Shown here: positions 14,646 through 24,666 of the stretch, piece after piece | Layout: every line of letters begins with the position of its first letter | Numbering within the stretch: position 1 is the first letter of the stretch | DNA from: an uncultured Oscillibacter sp. | GTDB taxonomy: Bacteria > Bacillota > Clostridia > Oscillospirales > Oscillospiraceae | Length of the DNA stretch: 64,000 bases | Reading direction: 5' to 3' | Assembly: GCA_947365245.1 (NCBI GenBank) | Contig: CANAWG010000011.1 | Coordinates: 1 to 64,000 of the forward strand | Made by a program: the position numbers and the translations under genes | The notes under the pieces: model-generated | The model's database searches: none | Told to the model about the DNA's origin: nothing | The model's input: the letters and a program-made list of their open reading frames with translations, nothing else

Positions 14646-17600
14646 TCAAACCTCCACGGTCTCACCCGGGTGCAGGAAATACAGCACCCGCCGGACCACT
14701 TTTCTTTCCAGCACCTGTTCCAGCGCACGGCTGTAGGCCTCCAGCTGAGGCCGGTAGTGCTCCGCCCGGGCTTCGAGCTCCGCCGCCGTCTCCACGCGGT
14801 CGGTCTTGAAGTCCACCACCGTCAGTCCCGCGGCGGTCTCAAAGCAGCAGTCCACCACACCCTGGAGCAGCATGGCGTCCCCCGCCGCGGCCTGTGGGTC
14901 GTAGTCCCGGGCGTCCATCAGCAGCGTGAAGCGATACTCCCGCAGGACGTTCTTTCCGCTTCGGATCTCCTCCGCCAGGGGGGAGGACAAAAACCGCTCC
15001 ACCGCCGGAATGTCCACCGCCGCGGCCTGCTCCGCCGTCAGCAGCGCCCGCTCCGCCATGGAGGATACCTGGGCCGACGCGTCCCTTTCAAAAAAGTCCA
15101 GGTACTGGAGCACCAGGTGGGTGGCGGTGCCTCGCTCCGCCGGGGTCAGGCCGCGGCTCTCCCGCCGGAATTTGGGCTGGGACAGGGGCCGGAGGTAGGG
15201 GGTGTGGGCGGCGTTCTCCGCGATCTCCTGATCCAGCGCCCGGCCCTTGAGCTGGGTGGCGGTGATCTTGGCCGGGAGACGGGTCTCCCGCTGATAGGGG
15301 TAGACGAACTCCAGAAGCCCCGGGTCAAAGTCCCCGGCCGCCTCCGCCGTCTCCCGGGAGGGGGCTTCCGCGGCGGACTGGGCGCGGAAGTTCTCGCCCT
15401 CGTGGAGGTACACCCGCCAGGGGGAGTCCTCCCCGGCCCGAGGCTCCGCCGCCTCCGCCCCGGCGAAAGCCCGCAGGGGCGCGGCCTCCGCCCGGCACAG
15501 CAGCGGCAGCAGGATCCACTCCCCGAAGTTTCCGCAGGCCGCCGCCGTCTCCGGCAAAACCGGACAGGAGGCCACGGCGCAGAGCTTCTGGAGGCGGCTC
15601 TCAGCGTGGTACATGGCGTCCACCAAAATCAGCTTCTCCTTGGGGCGGGTCATGGCCACGTAGAGGATTCGCTGCTCCTCCGACAGGTTCTCCCGCCGCA
15701 GCTTCTCCTCCACCGCCCGCCGGGCCAGGGTGGGGTAGCGAATCTTCCGCTCCAGATCCACCCGCCGGGGGCCCAGGCCCATCTCCGGGTGGACCAGCAC
15801 CGGCGTGTCAAAGTCCTGCCGGGAAAAGGCGTGGTCCAGGTCCGCCAGGATGACGATGGGGAACTCCAGCCCCTTGGACTTGTGGATGCTCATGATCCGC
15901 ACGCCGTTTGCCGCGGCGGCGGAGGAGACGGCGGGGGCCGCCCCGGCCTCCAGCAGCCGCCGCAGGTGGGTGACAAAGGCGAAGAGTCCCCGGTAGCCGC
16001 CGCTCTCAAACCGCTCCGCCTGGCGGCTCAGGGCGATGAGGTTCTCCCGCCGCTCCGCGCCCCGGTCCATGGCGCCGAAAGTCCCCAGGACGTTCAGCGT
16101 GTTGTAGATATGCCACACCAGCCGGTGGATCCCCATGTCCCGGGCCGCCTGCCGGAGGGACCGGAGCGTTTCCAGAAAGGCGGCGCAGTCCTCCCCGCCG
16201 TCCGCTTCCACCGCGTCGTAGAAGTCCCCCGTGACGCTGCCGCCCCGGATCTCCGCCAACCGGTCCGGCGTGAAGCCGAAGAGGGGCGAGCGCAGCACGG
16301 CGATCAGCGGCACGTCCTGGCGGGGGTTGTCCACCAGGGACAGCAGCGCCACCATGACGGAGACCTCCATGGTCTCGAAGAAGTCCTCGTTCTCCTCGAA
16401 GGAGCAGGGCACGTCCCGCTCCGCCAGGGCCTGGGCAAAGGCCGCCAGACGGCTGCCGGGGGAGCGCATGAGAATCACGATGTCCTCCGGCCGGCAGGGG
16501 CGGAACGTCCCGTCCTCCTCTGTCACGGGGTACGCCTCGTCCAGCAGCCGCCGGATGCGCCCGGCCACAAACCGGGCCTCCGCCGTCAGCTTTTTCACCG
16601 GGCGGTCGCTTGCCGCCGACCTCTGGCGGACGGAGATCAGGTGGAACTCCGTCTCACAGTCCCCCCGCTCCGGGTAGTACTCCGCGCCGAAGTGGAGGGC
16701 CTCGTCCTCGCCGTAGTCCATCTCCCCCATCTCCTGAGAGAGAATGTTGGTAAAGACAAAGTTGGCGGCGTCCAGAATCTCCCGCCGGGAGCGGAAATTC
16801 TTGGACAGGAGAATCTTCCGCTCCTCCCCCTCCGCCGCCTCCTCCCAGGGCTTGAAGCGCTCGTACTTCTTAAGGAAGATGGTGGGGTCCGCCAGGCGGA
16901 AGCGGTAGATGCTCTGCTTCACGTCCCCCACGGTGAAGAGGTTTTTCCCGTCCTTGGAGACAGCCCGGAAGATGGCGTTTTGCACCTCGTTGGTGTCCTG
17001 GTACTCGTCCACCAATATCTCCTGATACCGCCCGGCGATCTGCTCCCCCAGGTCCGTGGGGGCCCCCTCCGGGTCCACCAGCAGCGCCAGGGCCAGGTGC
17101 TCCTGATCGGAGAAATCCGCCGCGTTCAGCCGCAGCTTCTCCGACCGGTACGCCTCCCCGAAGTCCGCCGTCAGGTCCAGCAGCGCCTCCATGGCCGGAG
17201 CCACGGAGCGCAGGTCCTCCACGGCCTCCTCCCCGCTGACGTCCAGCAGGGTCAGGAGCTTTTTCGTCTCCGATTTGCAGCCGTCCCAGACCTGTTTCAA
17301 GGCAATGACCTCCGGGTCGTCCTTGCGGCCCTTCGGGGTGGTCCGCCGGGGAAAATCGATCTGCAGGACTCCCTGCCGGGCCGCCTCCCAGGTCTCCGCC
17401 TCTTCCAGGGGCTGAAAGCTCCCGGCGGCGGCCAGGAACTTCTCTCCGGAGCCGGCGTAGAGGGCAGCGTCGCCCCGTGTCCGCTCCCCGGAGCGCCGCA
17501 GGAGCTCCGCCCAGTGGCTGGCTTTCCGCCGGACGAAGCGCAGCAGCTCTTTGGCGTAGGGGGTCTCGTCAAAGCCGCCCCCCAGGTGCGACCAGGATTC

Positions 17601-18206
17601 CCGGCTCTCCGCCAGCCACCGCTCCGGGTAGGCGTGGCTCTGGAGCTTTCCGTAGAGCTCCAGCACCAGCTCCGCAAGGCGCGCGTCGTCCCGCCCCGCC
17701 CCCAGGGTGTCCGCCAGCTGCTCCCCGCCGGGGGTCAGACCGTCGTAAAACCGCTCCAGCGCCCGTTCCAGCACCCGCCGGCGCAGGAGAGCGGCGTCAT
17801 TTTCGTCCAGCACCCGGAAGTCCGGCGTCAGGGCGTGGCGGTCCCCCTCCCGGGCCAGCAGGTGGGTGTTCTCCCGCAGCAGCGACGTACAGAAGGCGTC
17901 CACGGTCTTGATGTCCGCCTGGTACACCCGCAGCACCTGGCGCTTCAGGTGGCCGTCCCCCGGGTTTTCCGCCAGGCGCCTGGTGAGCTCCGCGGCGATC
18001 TTGCTCCTGAGCTCCGCCGCCGCGGCCTTGGTGTAGGTGATGATGAGGAAGTCGTCCACGTTGCAGCGCTCCTCCGTCACATAGCGGAACAGCCGCTCCA
18101 CCAGCACCTTGGTCTTGCCGGAGCCGGCGGCGGCGGAAACCAGCAGGCTCCCGCCCCGGTTCTCCACCACGGCCCGCTGCTGGGGCGTCAGTTTCACATC
18201 GCCCAT
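14646..18206 (-). CDS. addA: ATP-dependent helicase/nuclease subunit A (AddA)
   Basis: 1186-residue UvrD-type helicase fused to a RecB-family nuclease. Walker A is LLVSAAAGSGKTKVLVERL (residues about 17-35), the Walker B region reads LVDEYQDTN, later helicase motifs include IMSIHKSKGLEFPIVIL and LYVAMTRPKEKLILVD, and the nuclease motif VVDFKTDR lies near the C-terminus. With AddB it unwinds and resects double-strand breaks until a Chi-like site is met, loading RecA. The start lies one base after the addB stop, so the two are coupled. The length is normal. Confidence 0.97.
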   Translation of the reverse strand: MGDVKLTPQQRAVVENRGGSLLVSAAAGSGKTKVLVERLFRYVTEERCNVDDFLIITYTKAAAAELRSKIAAELTRRLAENPGDGHLKRQVLRVYQADIKTVDAFCTSLLRENTHLLAREGDRHALTPDFRVLDENDAALLRRRVLERALERFYDGLTPGGEQLADTLGAGRDDARLAELVLELYGKLQSHAYPERWLAESRESWSHLGGGFDETPYAKELLRFVRRKASHWAELLRRSGERTRGDAALYAGSGEKFLAAAGSFQPLEEAETWEAARQGVLQIDFPRRTTPKGRKDDPEVIALKQVWDGCKSETKKLLTLLDVSGEEAVEDLRSVAPAMEALLDLTADFGEAYRSEKLRLNAADFSDQEHLALALLVDPEGAPTDLGEQIAGRYQEILVDEYQDTNEVQNAIFRAVSKDGKNLFTVGDVKQSIYRFRLADPTIFLKKYERFKPWEEAAEGEERKILLSKNFRSRREILDAANFVFTNILSQEMGEMDYGEDEALHFGAEYYPERGDCETEFHLISVRQRSAASDRPVKKLTAEARFVAGRIRRLLDEAYPVTEEDGTFRPCRPEDIVILMRSPGSRLAAFAQALAERDVPCSFEENEDFFETMEVSVMVALLSLVDNPRQDVPLIAVLRSPLFGFTPDRLAEIRGGSVTGDFYDAVEADGGEDCAAFLETLRSLRQAARDMGIHRLVWHIYNTLNVLGTFGAMDRGAERRENLIALSRQAERFESGGYRGLFAFVTHLRRLLEAGAAPAVSSAAAANGVRIMSIHKSKGLEFPIVILADLDHAFSRQDFDTPVLVHPEMGLGPRRVDLERKIRYPTLARRAVEEKLRRENLSEEQRILYVAMTRPKEKLILVDAMYHAESRLQKLCAVASCPVLPETAAACGNFGEWILLPLLCRAEAAPLRAFAGAEAAEPRAGEDSPWRVYLHEGENFRAQSAAEAPSRETAEAAGDFDPGLLEFVYPYQRETRLPAKITATQLKGRALDQEIAENAAHTPYLRPLSQPKFRRESRGLTPAERGTATHLVLQYLDFFERDASAQVSSMAERALLTAEQAAAVDIPAVERFLSSPLAEEIRSGKNVLREYRFTLLMDARDYDPQAAAGDAMLLQGVVDCCFETAAGLTVVDFKTDRVETAAELEARAEHYRPQLEAYSRALEQVLERKVVRRVLYFLHPGETVEV

Positions 18207-18207
18207 G

Positions 18208-21200
18208 TCACTCCTCCTCTTCCCCGATCTCCCGCCAGAAGTCCTCCGCCTTCACCGGCAGGATGTAGCGCAGATGGTCGCCGTCCCGCCCGTCCTGGAA
18301 GTGGCAGGCGCCGGCCCACTGGCAGTATTTGCAGCAGCTGTCGTCCTCACCGCGGCACCAGGGGTCCGCGTCGATGTTGCCCTGGCGCAGCTCCCGGGCG
18401 ATCTCTTTCAGCTGGCGCTCCACATAGCGCCCCAGGCGGCCCAGCTGGGCCGCCGAGGCGATGCTGCCGGAGAGGCCGCCGTCCCGGCTCACCCGCAGGG
18501 GGAGATACCGGGGCTCTCGAAGGGCCTCGTGCTCCATGGCCTGGAGCACCGCCGGCTCCGCCAGCAGGAGTCCGGAGCGGCGCAGCTGCTTCTCCCGCTC
18601 GCTCTGGAGCTTCTCCGGGGGGATGTTCCGCTCTGTGGAGAGGATCTCGTCCCTGGCGGGGAGGTACAGCACTCCCGCCGGCTCGATCTCCCGGCCGAAG
18701 TGCTCCTGTCCCTCCTTTTGCAGGGTGAAGAGGTACAGCAGCATCTGGATGTCCAGTCCCATCCGCACCGCCGAGAGGTCAAAGGCCTTTTTGCCGGACT
18801 TGTAGTCCACCACCCGGAGGTAGAGCTTGTTGTCCTTTACCCAGCCGTCCACCCGGTCCACCTTGCCCCCCAGGCGCAGCTCGCCGTCTGGCTCCGAGAT
18901 CACCACGGCGGGCAAGGTCTTGCCGTCCCCGAAGCTAAGCTCGAACTCCAGAGGGATGAAGTCCGAGCAGCGCAGTTCCTCCGCCGCCTGCTCCACCACG
19001 GCGTAGGCGGTATTCCGCAATCGGGCGAAGAGGTAGCGGAACCGGGCGCTCTTTTTCTCCAGGTCCGGCAGCTCCCGGGCGGCGTATACGTCGATGTACC
19101 GCCGCACCAAGGCCCTGAGGTCCTCCCGCTCCACCTGGGCAAAGCCCCCCTGGGCCAGCACGTCCCGGGTGACGTTCTCCAGCAGATAGTGGAGGAACGT
19201 GCCGATCTGGGGCGCGTCGAAAGCCGCGGGAGTCCGGGGTTTTGCCCGCAGGCCGTACTCCATGAAGTAGGCGAAATGGCACGAGCGCATCCGCTCCAGC
19301 CGGGAGGCGGACATGGCCGCCCGCTGGCCGTACAGCGCCCGCACCGCCCCGGGGGACAGGCTACCCCGGCGCAGCCGGGAGGCCCGCTCCATGGCGGCGA
19401 GGCGCCCCGCAAAGGCCGGATTCTCCGCGAAGTAGTTCCAAAGCGGCCCGCCGGGGACAGCCGTCTCCAGCGCCGGGATAGGGGCCGCCAGCCGCCAGGG
19501 CCGGCCGTTTTCCTCCCGCTCCAGCCGCACTCCCGGGAACAGGGCCCGCAGCCGCCCCACCACAAAGGCGGGGCGCAGCTCCGCCCCGGCGGCGTCGGCC
19601 TTGGGGTAGCTGACCGTCAGCCCCTCTGTGGGCTGGGCCAGGGCGGCGTATAGGTTTTGGAGCTCGATGCCCATGCGCTCCATGCCGGCTGGGGCCAGCT
19701 CGATGCCCCGCTGGGCCAGCTCGTCCCGGTCGTCGTCCCCCAGGATGCCGCCCCCCTGGCCGGGAGCGGGGATCACATGGTCGTTGGCCCCCAGGAGGAA
19801 GAGGTATTTCGCCGTGTGCCGGTCGTTCCGGGTAATCTCGCTGACCGCCACCTGGTCCAGGGACACGGGGATGGTGCCCACACTGTACTCCGTCAGCACC
19901 TGGCGGAACAGCCGGATAAACTCGTCCAGCCCCACGGGCTCCGGCCCCAGGATCTCCACGAACTGGTCCAGCACGCCGCAGAGAATCTCCCACAGCTGGG
20001 CCGTCTCCTCCGCGTCCTGGAGCCGCCCCGCGGCGGCCTGGGCGCGCATCTGGCTCTCCAGGGCATCCTGGAGCCCCAGCTCCTCCATAAAGCCGTAGAG
20101 GGCGTCGATCTTCTCCCCCGCCGTCTCCCCGGCCCGCAGGCCCTCCGCCAGACGGGCCAGGGGCCCCCGCACCCGGCGGCGCAGCTCGTTGACATGGTCC
20201 AGCAGGGCCTGCCGGGCCTCGTTCCAGGGCGCGCCGTAGCCGCCGGGGTTCTCCGTCCAGTCCACGTCCCGCAGCCACATTCCGCCGTGGATCTCCCATT
20301 TGAGGACGTAGTTTTCCAGCAGGTCGCACTCCTCCGGCGCGAGGCCGGCAAGGCCCGTCTTGAGATAGCGGAACATATCGTCGTACTCGTACCCGCCGCC
20401 GATGGCCGCCAGCACGCCGGTGAGGAGGCTCACCGCCGACTTCTCCAATATGTCGCTGCGGCGGCTGAGGTAGGCCGGGATGTTGTACCGCTCGAACACG
20501 GTCTCAATGGTCCCGGCGTAGTCCTTGAGGTTCCGGGCCGCCACGGTGATGTCCCGGAAGCGGCACTTCCCCGCCGCCGTCAGGCGCAGGATGTCCGCCG
20601 CCGTCCGCTCCACCTCGGACAGCACCGTGTCCGCCTCCCGGAGACGGATGGCGCCGCAGTCCCCGGCAAAGGGGCGGCTCTCCCCGAAGAAGCAGCGCTC
20701 TAGATGGCCCAGGGCGGTCTCGTCCGCCGCCGTCAGCTCCCGGACCTCCGTCCCGCAGCCGCTGCGCTCCGCCAGGCGGCGGAGGCGGTCCAGCGTCTTG
20801 AGGGAGGGCTCGAAAATCTCCTCCCGGCTGTTTTGCTCCCCCAGCAGCGTGACGGTGACGGAGCGGCCCTGCCGCAGCAGCACCTCCAGCACCCGCCGCT
20901 CCTGGGCGTTGAAGTAGGTAAAGCCGTCGACAAAGACGTCCTTCCCCCGGGCGTAGCCGGAGGACTCCAGGCTGTCGCAGAGCTTGCTCATATAATCCCG
21001 GGCATCCAGGCCGGGGCGGTGAAGGCGGGCCTCATAGGCCCCGTACAAAAGGCTCAGGTCCCGGAGCTTGTCCCGGGTGGCCCCGGCGATGTCCCGGGAC
21101 TGCTCGTACAGGATCTCCGGCGTCACCTCGTAGCACCGCAGCTCGTCGAAGAGGTCCAGCAGCTGCTGGAGGAAAGCGGACTTCCGGGAGGGGCGTCGGT

Positions 21201-21513
21201 AGACCGTCAGCTCCGGGGTCACCTCCAAAAGGGCCTTTTGCAGCGTCAGCAGCTTGCCGCCGGCGTCCAGCGTCACCTCCGCCGCGCCGCCGGTGACGGC
21301 CAGCACCCGCTCCGCAAGGCGCCGGAAGCTCAGCACCTCCGCGTGGCGGCTGGCGGTGGGGCCGCAGACGCGGCCGAGATCCACCTCCGCCTGGTGGGAG
21401 GCGTGCTCCGGCACCAGCAGAATCTGCTGCCCGGTCTCCCCCAGCTCCCGGATGCGGCGGAGCACCTGATCCGATTTTCCCGTCCTGGCCCGTCCGATGA
21501 GAATGTGCAGCAT
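18208..21513 (-). CDS. addB: ATP-dependent helicase/nuclease subunit B (AddB)
   Basis: 1101 residues. The N-terminal helicase-like domain opens with LIGRARTGKSD. The C-terminal RecB-type nuclease has VVDYKSGKKAFDL, and the iron-sulphur cluster cysteines are split as in the family: one in RMRSCHFAYFMEYG and three in CCKYCQWAGACHF near the end. I place the start at ATG 21513 (MLHILIGR), preceded by GGAGGGCGGG; the open frame upstream is spurious. Partner AddA follows immediately downstream. A plausible minus-strand promoter (extended -10, TGC TATCAT) lies near 21551-21560. Confidence 0.96.
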   Translation of the reverse strand: MLHILIGRARTGKSDQVLRRIRELGETGQQILLVPEHASHQAEVDLGRVCGPTASRHAEVLSFRRLAERVLAVTGGAAEVTLDAGGKLLTLQKALLEVTPELTVYRRPSRKSAFLQQLLDLFDELRCYEVTPEILYEQSRDIAGATRDKLRDLSLLYGAYEARLHRPGLDARDYMSKLCDSLESSGYARGKDVFVDGFTYFNAQERRVLEVLLRQGRSVTVTLLGEQNSREEIFEPSLKTLDRLRRLAERSGCGTEVRELTAADETALGHLERCFFGESRPFAGDCGAIRLREADTVLSEVERTAADILRLTAAGKCRFRDITVAARNLKDYAGTIETVFERYNIPAYLSRRSDILEKSAVSLLTGVLAAIGGGYEYDDMFRYLKTGLAGLAPEECDLLENYVLKWEIHGGMWLRDVDWTENPGGYGAPWNEARQALLDHVNELRRRVRGPLARLAEGLRAGETAGEKIDALYGFMEELGLQDALESQMRAQAAAGRLQDAEETAQLWEILCGVLDQFVEILGPEPVGLDEFIRLFRQVLTEYSVGTIPVSLDQVAVSEITRNDRHTAKYLFLLGANDHVIPAPGQGGGILGDDDRDELAQRGIELAPAGMERMGIELQNLYAALAQPTEGLTVSYPKADAAGAELRPAFVVGRLRALFPGVRLEREENGRPWRLAAPIPALETAVPGGPLWNYFAENPAFAGRLAAMERASRLRRGSLSPGAVRALYGQRAAMSASRLERMRSCHFAYFMEYGLRAKPRTPAAFDAPQIGTFLHYLLENVTRDVLAQGGFAQVEREDLRALVRRYIDVYAARELPDLEKKSARFRYLFARLRNTAYAVVEQAAEELRCSDFIPLEFELSFGDGKTLPAVVISEPDGELRLGGKVDRVDGWVKDNKLYLRVVDYKSGKKAFDLSAVRMGLDIQMLLYLFTLQKEGQEHFGREIEPAGVLYLPARDEILSTERNIPPEKLQSEREKQLRRSGLLLAEPAVLQAMEHEALREPRYLPLRVSRDGGLSGSIASAAQLGRLGRYVERQLKEIARELRQGNIDADPWCRGEDDSCCKYCQWAGACHFQDGRDGDHLRYILPVKAEDFWREIGEEEE

Positions 21514-21597
21514 AAGGCCCGCCCTCCCTGGTTTCGACTGTTTTTTTATATGATAGCATATTCCATGGTCCGGGGCAAATCTTTTCACGGCGCGAAA

Positions 21598-21628
21598 AGC
21601 CCGCCGCCTGCTTCGCAGGCGGCGGGCT
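21598..21628. terminator. Terminator after spoIIR
   Basis: Perfect 14-bp arms AGCCCGCCGCCTGC (21598-21611) and complement (21615-21628). On the minus strand it is followed by TTTT, downstream of spoIIR and upstream of addB. Confidence 0.8.
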
Positions 21629-21641
21629 CCGATCCGTATGT

Positions 21642-22292
21642 TCAATCCTCCGGGCCCTCCAGGCGGGCGCGAATTTCCTCCCACCACTCCACGGCCTTGA
21701 GCTTCAGCACATAGCCTTGGTCCTCCTCCGTGATGAGGCTCACCTGGTCCTCCGTGAGGCCCGCCGCCAGGGCGGCGGCGGGGACGTCGGCGGAGGCGGC
21801 GGTGCACAGAGGCGGGAACACCACGCACCACCAGTTCCGCCCCGCGCCCTCTCCGATCATCACTCGCAGCGCCAGGTACTCCCCGGCGGGCAGGGTGAAG
21901 CCGTCGTAGGCCCGGGTGGGGAACTCCGTGTCCGTCAGCTCCGCCCGCACCGGGTAGTCGCAGCCGTTGGCCCGCAGCTCTCCCGCCGCCAGGGTCTCCA
22001 GCTCCGGCAGCGCCGCCCGCAGGAGGGACTCCGCCTCCGCGCGGTTCTTCGCCTGGGTCAAAAGCTCCGTGGCCCGGGCCAGCACCCGGTCCCGCACCTT
22101 AAGCTTCAGGGCCTGGTCCTCCTCGCCGTCGGAGTTGGCCAGCACGTGGAGGCGCACCACCCGCTCCGAGAGCTGCTCCTGGGCCCGCAGAGCCAGGCCC
22201 CCGGAGACCAGGAACACCGCCAGGCCGATCAGCAGGGCGATCTCCACCAGTTTCAGTCTATACTTAGGGGTTTCAGCGGTTTTCATATTCAT
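21642..22292 (-). CDS. spoIIR: Stage II sporulation protein R
   Basis: 216 residues: an N-terminal membrane anchor or signal (LVEIALLIGLAVFLVSGGLAL, about residues 15-35) followed by the SpoIIR domain with RLHVLANSDGEEDQALKLKV and RDRVL. SpoIIR is made in the forespore under sigma-F and exported to the intermembrane space, where it triggers SpoIIGA to process pro-sigma-E. Both of those partners are encoded at 36979-38563 in this window. It may be co-transcribed with ispE, 67 bases upstream. Confidence 0.95.
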   Translation of the reverse strand: MNMKTAETPKYRLKLVEIALLIGLAVFLVSGGLALRAQEQLSERVVRLHVLANSDGEEDQALKLKVRDRVLARATELLTQAKNRAEAESLLRAALPELETLAAGELRANGCDYPVRAELTDTEFPTRAYDGFTLPAGEYLALRVMIGEGAGRNWWCVVFPPLCTAASADVPAAALAAGLTEDQVSLITEEDQGYVLKLKAVEWWEEIRARLEGPED

Positions 22293-22359
22293 CCCGTCCT
22301 TTACTTATGTAGGCCGGCCGCCCGGCGCTCATCATCAGTATGGACAGGAAAATCCGCTT

Positions 22360-23241
22360 TTAAACCGCCATGCTCTCCGCCCGCTCCAGCGGCCGGGTCA
22401 GGAATGTCTGACGGCACCAGGCTCCCAGGGTCTCCGCGGCGGCGGCGGCCTCCTCCTCCGAGGAGAAGATCCCAAATACCGCCGGACCGGAGCCGCTCAT
22501 GGCGGCGTTCATGGCGCCGCAGCGCAGCAGGGCCGCCTTGAGGCCCTGGATCTCCTCCTTGACCTCCGGCGGCAGGACCTCCTCAAAGACGTTGCAAAGC
22601 CGCTTTGTGACTCTCTCCAGCCGCCCCGCCCGCAGGGCCTCCGCCATGCCGTCCACGTCCGGGCGGGTCTGGAAGATCCTCCCCCGGGCCCTGGCGAACA
22701 TCTCCCCCGTGGACAGGCTGACGTCCGGCTTGCAGATAACAATCCGGCAATGGGGCAGGGACGGCAGGTCTGTCAGGATCTCCCCCCGGCCCTCCGCCAG
22801 GGCGGCGCCGCCCCGGACGCAGAAAGGCACGTCGCTGCCCACTGTCAATCCGATCCGCTCCAGCGCCTCCAGGGGCAGCTCCGGGGCGTACCGCTGCCGC
22901 AGGAGGTGCAGAAGGGCCGCCACGTCGGCGCTGCCCCCCCCCAGGCCGGCGTAGGCCGGGGTCACTTTCTCAAGGCGCACCGCCAGGGGCGGGCAGGGGC
23001 GGCCCAGCTCCTGGAAAAAAGCCTCCGCCGCCCGCTGCTCCAGCGTCTTCTCTCCCTCTGGGCGAAAGCTCCCGCCGGTGTCCAGGGAGAATCCCGTCTC
23101 CGCCTCCGCCAGCGTCACCGTATCGCAGAGAGACACGGACTGCATCACCATCCGCATCTCATGGTAGCCGTCCGGTCTGGGCCGCAGGATGTCCAAAGCC
23201 AGGTTGATCTTCGCCGGGGCAGGTCTTGTGATCGCCTCCAT
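22360..23241 (-). CDS. ispE: 4-diphosphocytidyl-2-C-methyl-D-erythritol kinase
   Basis: 293-residue GHMP kinase of the MEP isoprenoid pathway, phosphorylating CDP-ME at the 2-hydroxyl. The N-terminus PAPAKINLALDI carries the conserved Lys; the ATP-binding glycine-rich loop is AYAGLGGGSADVAALL (about residues 94-109); the third GHMP motif is MSGSGPAVFGIF. The length is normal. It lies between the DUF1015 gene and spoIIR. Confidence 0.97.
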   Translation of the reverse strand: MEAITRPAPAKINLALDILRPRPDGYHEMRMVMQSVSLCDTVTLAEAETGFSLDTGGSFRPEGEKTLEQRAAEAFFQELGRPCPPLAVRLEKVTPAYAGLGGGSADVAALLHLLRQRYAPELPLEALERIGLTVGSDVPFCVRGGAALAEGRGEILTDLPSLPHCRIVICKPDVSLSTGEMFARARGRIFQTRPDVDGMAEALRAGRLERVTKRLCNVFEEVLPPEVKEEIQGLKAALLRCGAMNAAMSGSGPAVFGIFSSEEEAAAAAETLGAWCRQTFLTRPLERAESMAV

Positions 23242-23262
23242 AGAATCCCTCTTTCTGTAAAA

Positions 23263-23295
23263 CGCCCCGCGCCGCGGTTCCGGCGGCGCGGGGCG
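23263..23295 (-). terminator. Terminator after the DUF1015 gene
   Basis: 12-bp arms CGCCCCGCGCCG (23263-23274) and complement (23284-23295), followed on the minus strand by TTTTAC. It separates the DUF1015 gene from ispE. Confidence 0.75.
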
Positions 23296-23300
23296 CTATA

Positions 23301-24584
23301 TTATTTGATCCTCCGGGCCTCCACGTAGTAGCGCTTATCCTGGGCATGACCCATGGAGAAGGTCTTGCGGGGCAGAACGCCGTCGGCCATGACGGTCTTG
23401 AAGAGCTGCTCCTTGCCCATGGCCGGGAGCTTGAAGCCGATGTTGCCGGGCTTGGCCCCCAGCTCGTCCGTCACCTCGTCGCCGTGGATGTAGTCCACCT
23501 CGCCGCCGTTTTTCTTGACATAGTCGTCCAAAAACGCCTGGAGGGTGCCCACCGCCAGCTGGACCTTGGGCTGAGGCACCGTGACGCAGCCGGTGTGGCC
23601 CTCGTAGGTGTAGGCGATGGTGTGGCCCTCGCCCGGGCCCTCGTGGGCGCCGGGGTAGTAGGTCTTGAACGCCGCCAGCAGCTTCTCCGGCTCCACGCCG
23701 AAGACAACCCGGTGGATGGGCTCAAACGTCAGGGCGTCGTCGTGGTTGTTCACCACCTCCACCAGGGCGTACCGGGCGGGGAGCTGGGCCCGCTCCGCCT
23801 CCGGCGTCACTTTCTTCAGGTTCTCATAGCACTGCTTGGCGGTGGCCAGGGAGTGGTTGCCGTCGCCCACGGCGAAGAGCAGGGGGGCGGCGTCTTTCAT
23901 GCCGTATTTCCGCTCCATCTCCGCCGGTGTGCACAGGCCCGCCAGGGCGTCCGCCGCGGCGTCCGTCTGGGCCGCCGTCAACCGCCAGCCGGTGAGGTGG
24001 CCGCCGCCCTGCTGGAGATCGAAGTCATAGAGCTTCTCCATCTGGGCGCTCTCCGCCGCCAGGGGCTCGATGACGGTCCGCGCCGGGTCGTCGATCAGCA
24101 GCATCACGTGGGGCAGCTCGATGGGGGCGTCCTGCCGCACCCGCACCCGGGGCGGGATGCGGGAGAGCACCGTGCCCTCGGTGGCCCGGATCAGCGCGCC
24201 GGAGCCGGGGGTGAAGTCGTACTGCTCCAGGTCCACCATGCCGATGAGGCCCCGGCGGACCCGCCCGTCGGACTGGGTGCGCTCGATGTAGACGAGAGAT
24301 TCCGGCAGCTCCCGGAACACGCCCTCATCCAGATACCTCTGCATGGAGTCGTTGATGGAGGCGATATGGCTGTCCACATCCGGGTCGTTCAGCCGGGCCT
24401 CCGGCAGAATCATCCGCAGCGTGGAGGGGGCGTCCCCCACGGTCTCCTCCACCGCCTGCCAGTATTCAGGCTGGGAGGTGAACTGGTCGCAGGCCACCAC
24501 GGCCCATTTGGTCATGTCCGTGCCCTCTCCGGGCAGGAGGATGTCGGCGGGGTAGAAGCCCAGGGCCTTGAATTTCTCGTTCAT
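23301..24584 (-). CDS. DUF1015-family protein, possibly serine-metabolism linked
   Basis: 427 residues of the DUF1015 (PF06245) family with characteristic blocks: DQFTSQPEYWQAVEE, RLNDPDVDSHIASIND, FAVGDGNHSLATAKQCYENL near the middle and HGDEVTDELG towards the end. The biochemical role is not established. In Clostridia such genes often sit beside serA/serC, and here the upstream neighbour (82 bases) is a ThrH-type phosphoserine phosphatase, which also points towards serine metabolism. The start at 24584 follows GAGGAGACGAGAC; an ATG 18 bases earlier has no better ribosome site. Confidence 0.85.
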   Translation of the reverse strand: MNEKFKALGFYPADILLPGEGTDMTKWAVVACDQFTSQPEYWQAVEETVGDAPSTLRMILPEARLNDPDVDSHIASINDSMQRYLDEGVFRELPESLVYIERTQSDGRVRRGLIGMVDLEQYDFTPGSGALIRATEGTVLSRIPPRVRVRQDAPIELPHVMLLIDDPARTVIEPLAAESAQMEKLYDFDLQQGGGHLTGWRLTAAQTDAAADALAGLCTPAEMERKYGMKDAAPLLFAVGDGNHSLATAKQCYENLKKVTPEAERAQLPARYALVEVVNNHDDALTFEPIHRVVFGVEPEKLLAAFKTYYPGAHEGPGEGHTIAYTYEGHTGCVTVPQPKVQLAVGTLQAFLDDYVKKNGGEVDYIHGDEVTDELGAKPGNIGFKLPAMGKEQLFKTVMADGVLPRKTFSMGHAQDKRYYVEARRIK

Positions 24585-24666
24585 GTCTCGTCTCCTCTTC
24601 ACTCATTTATTTTTCCGAAACTCCCGGATCGTCACAGGGGCGATGCCTCCGGCGGCCCCCCGCCGG

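Noticed and set aside
14475-18728. A 1417-codon open frame on the plus strand opposite addA/addB
   Set aside because: It is an antisense shadow of two clearly homologous genes in GC-rich DNA; it is rich in Arg, Gly, Pro and Leu and has no motif.
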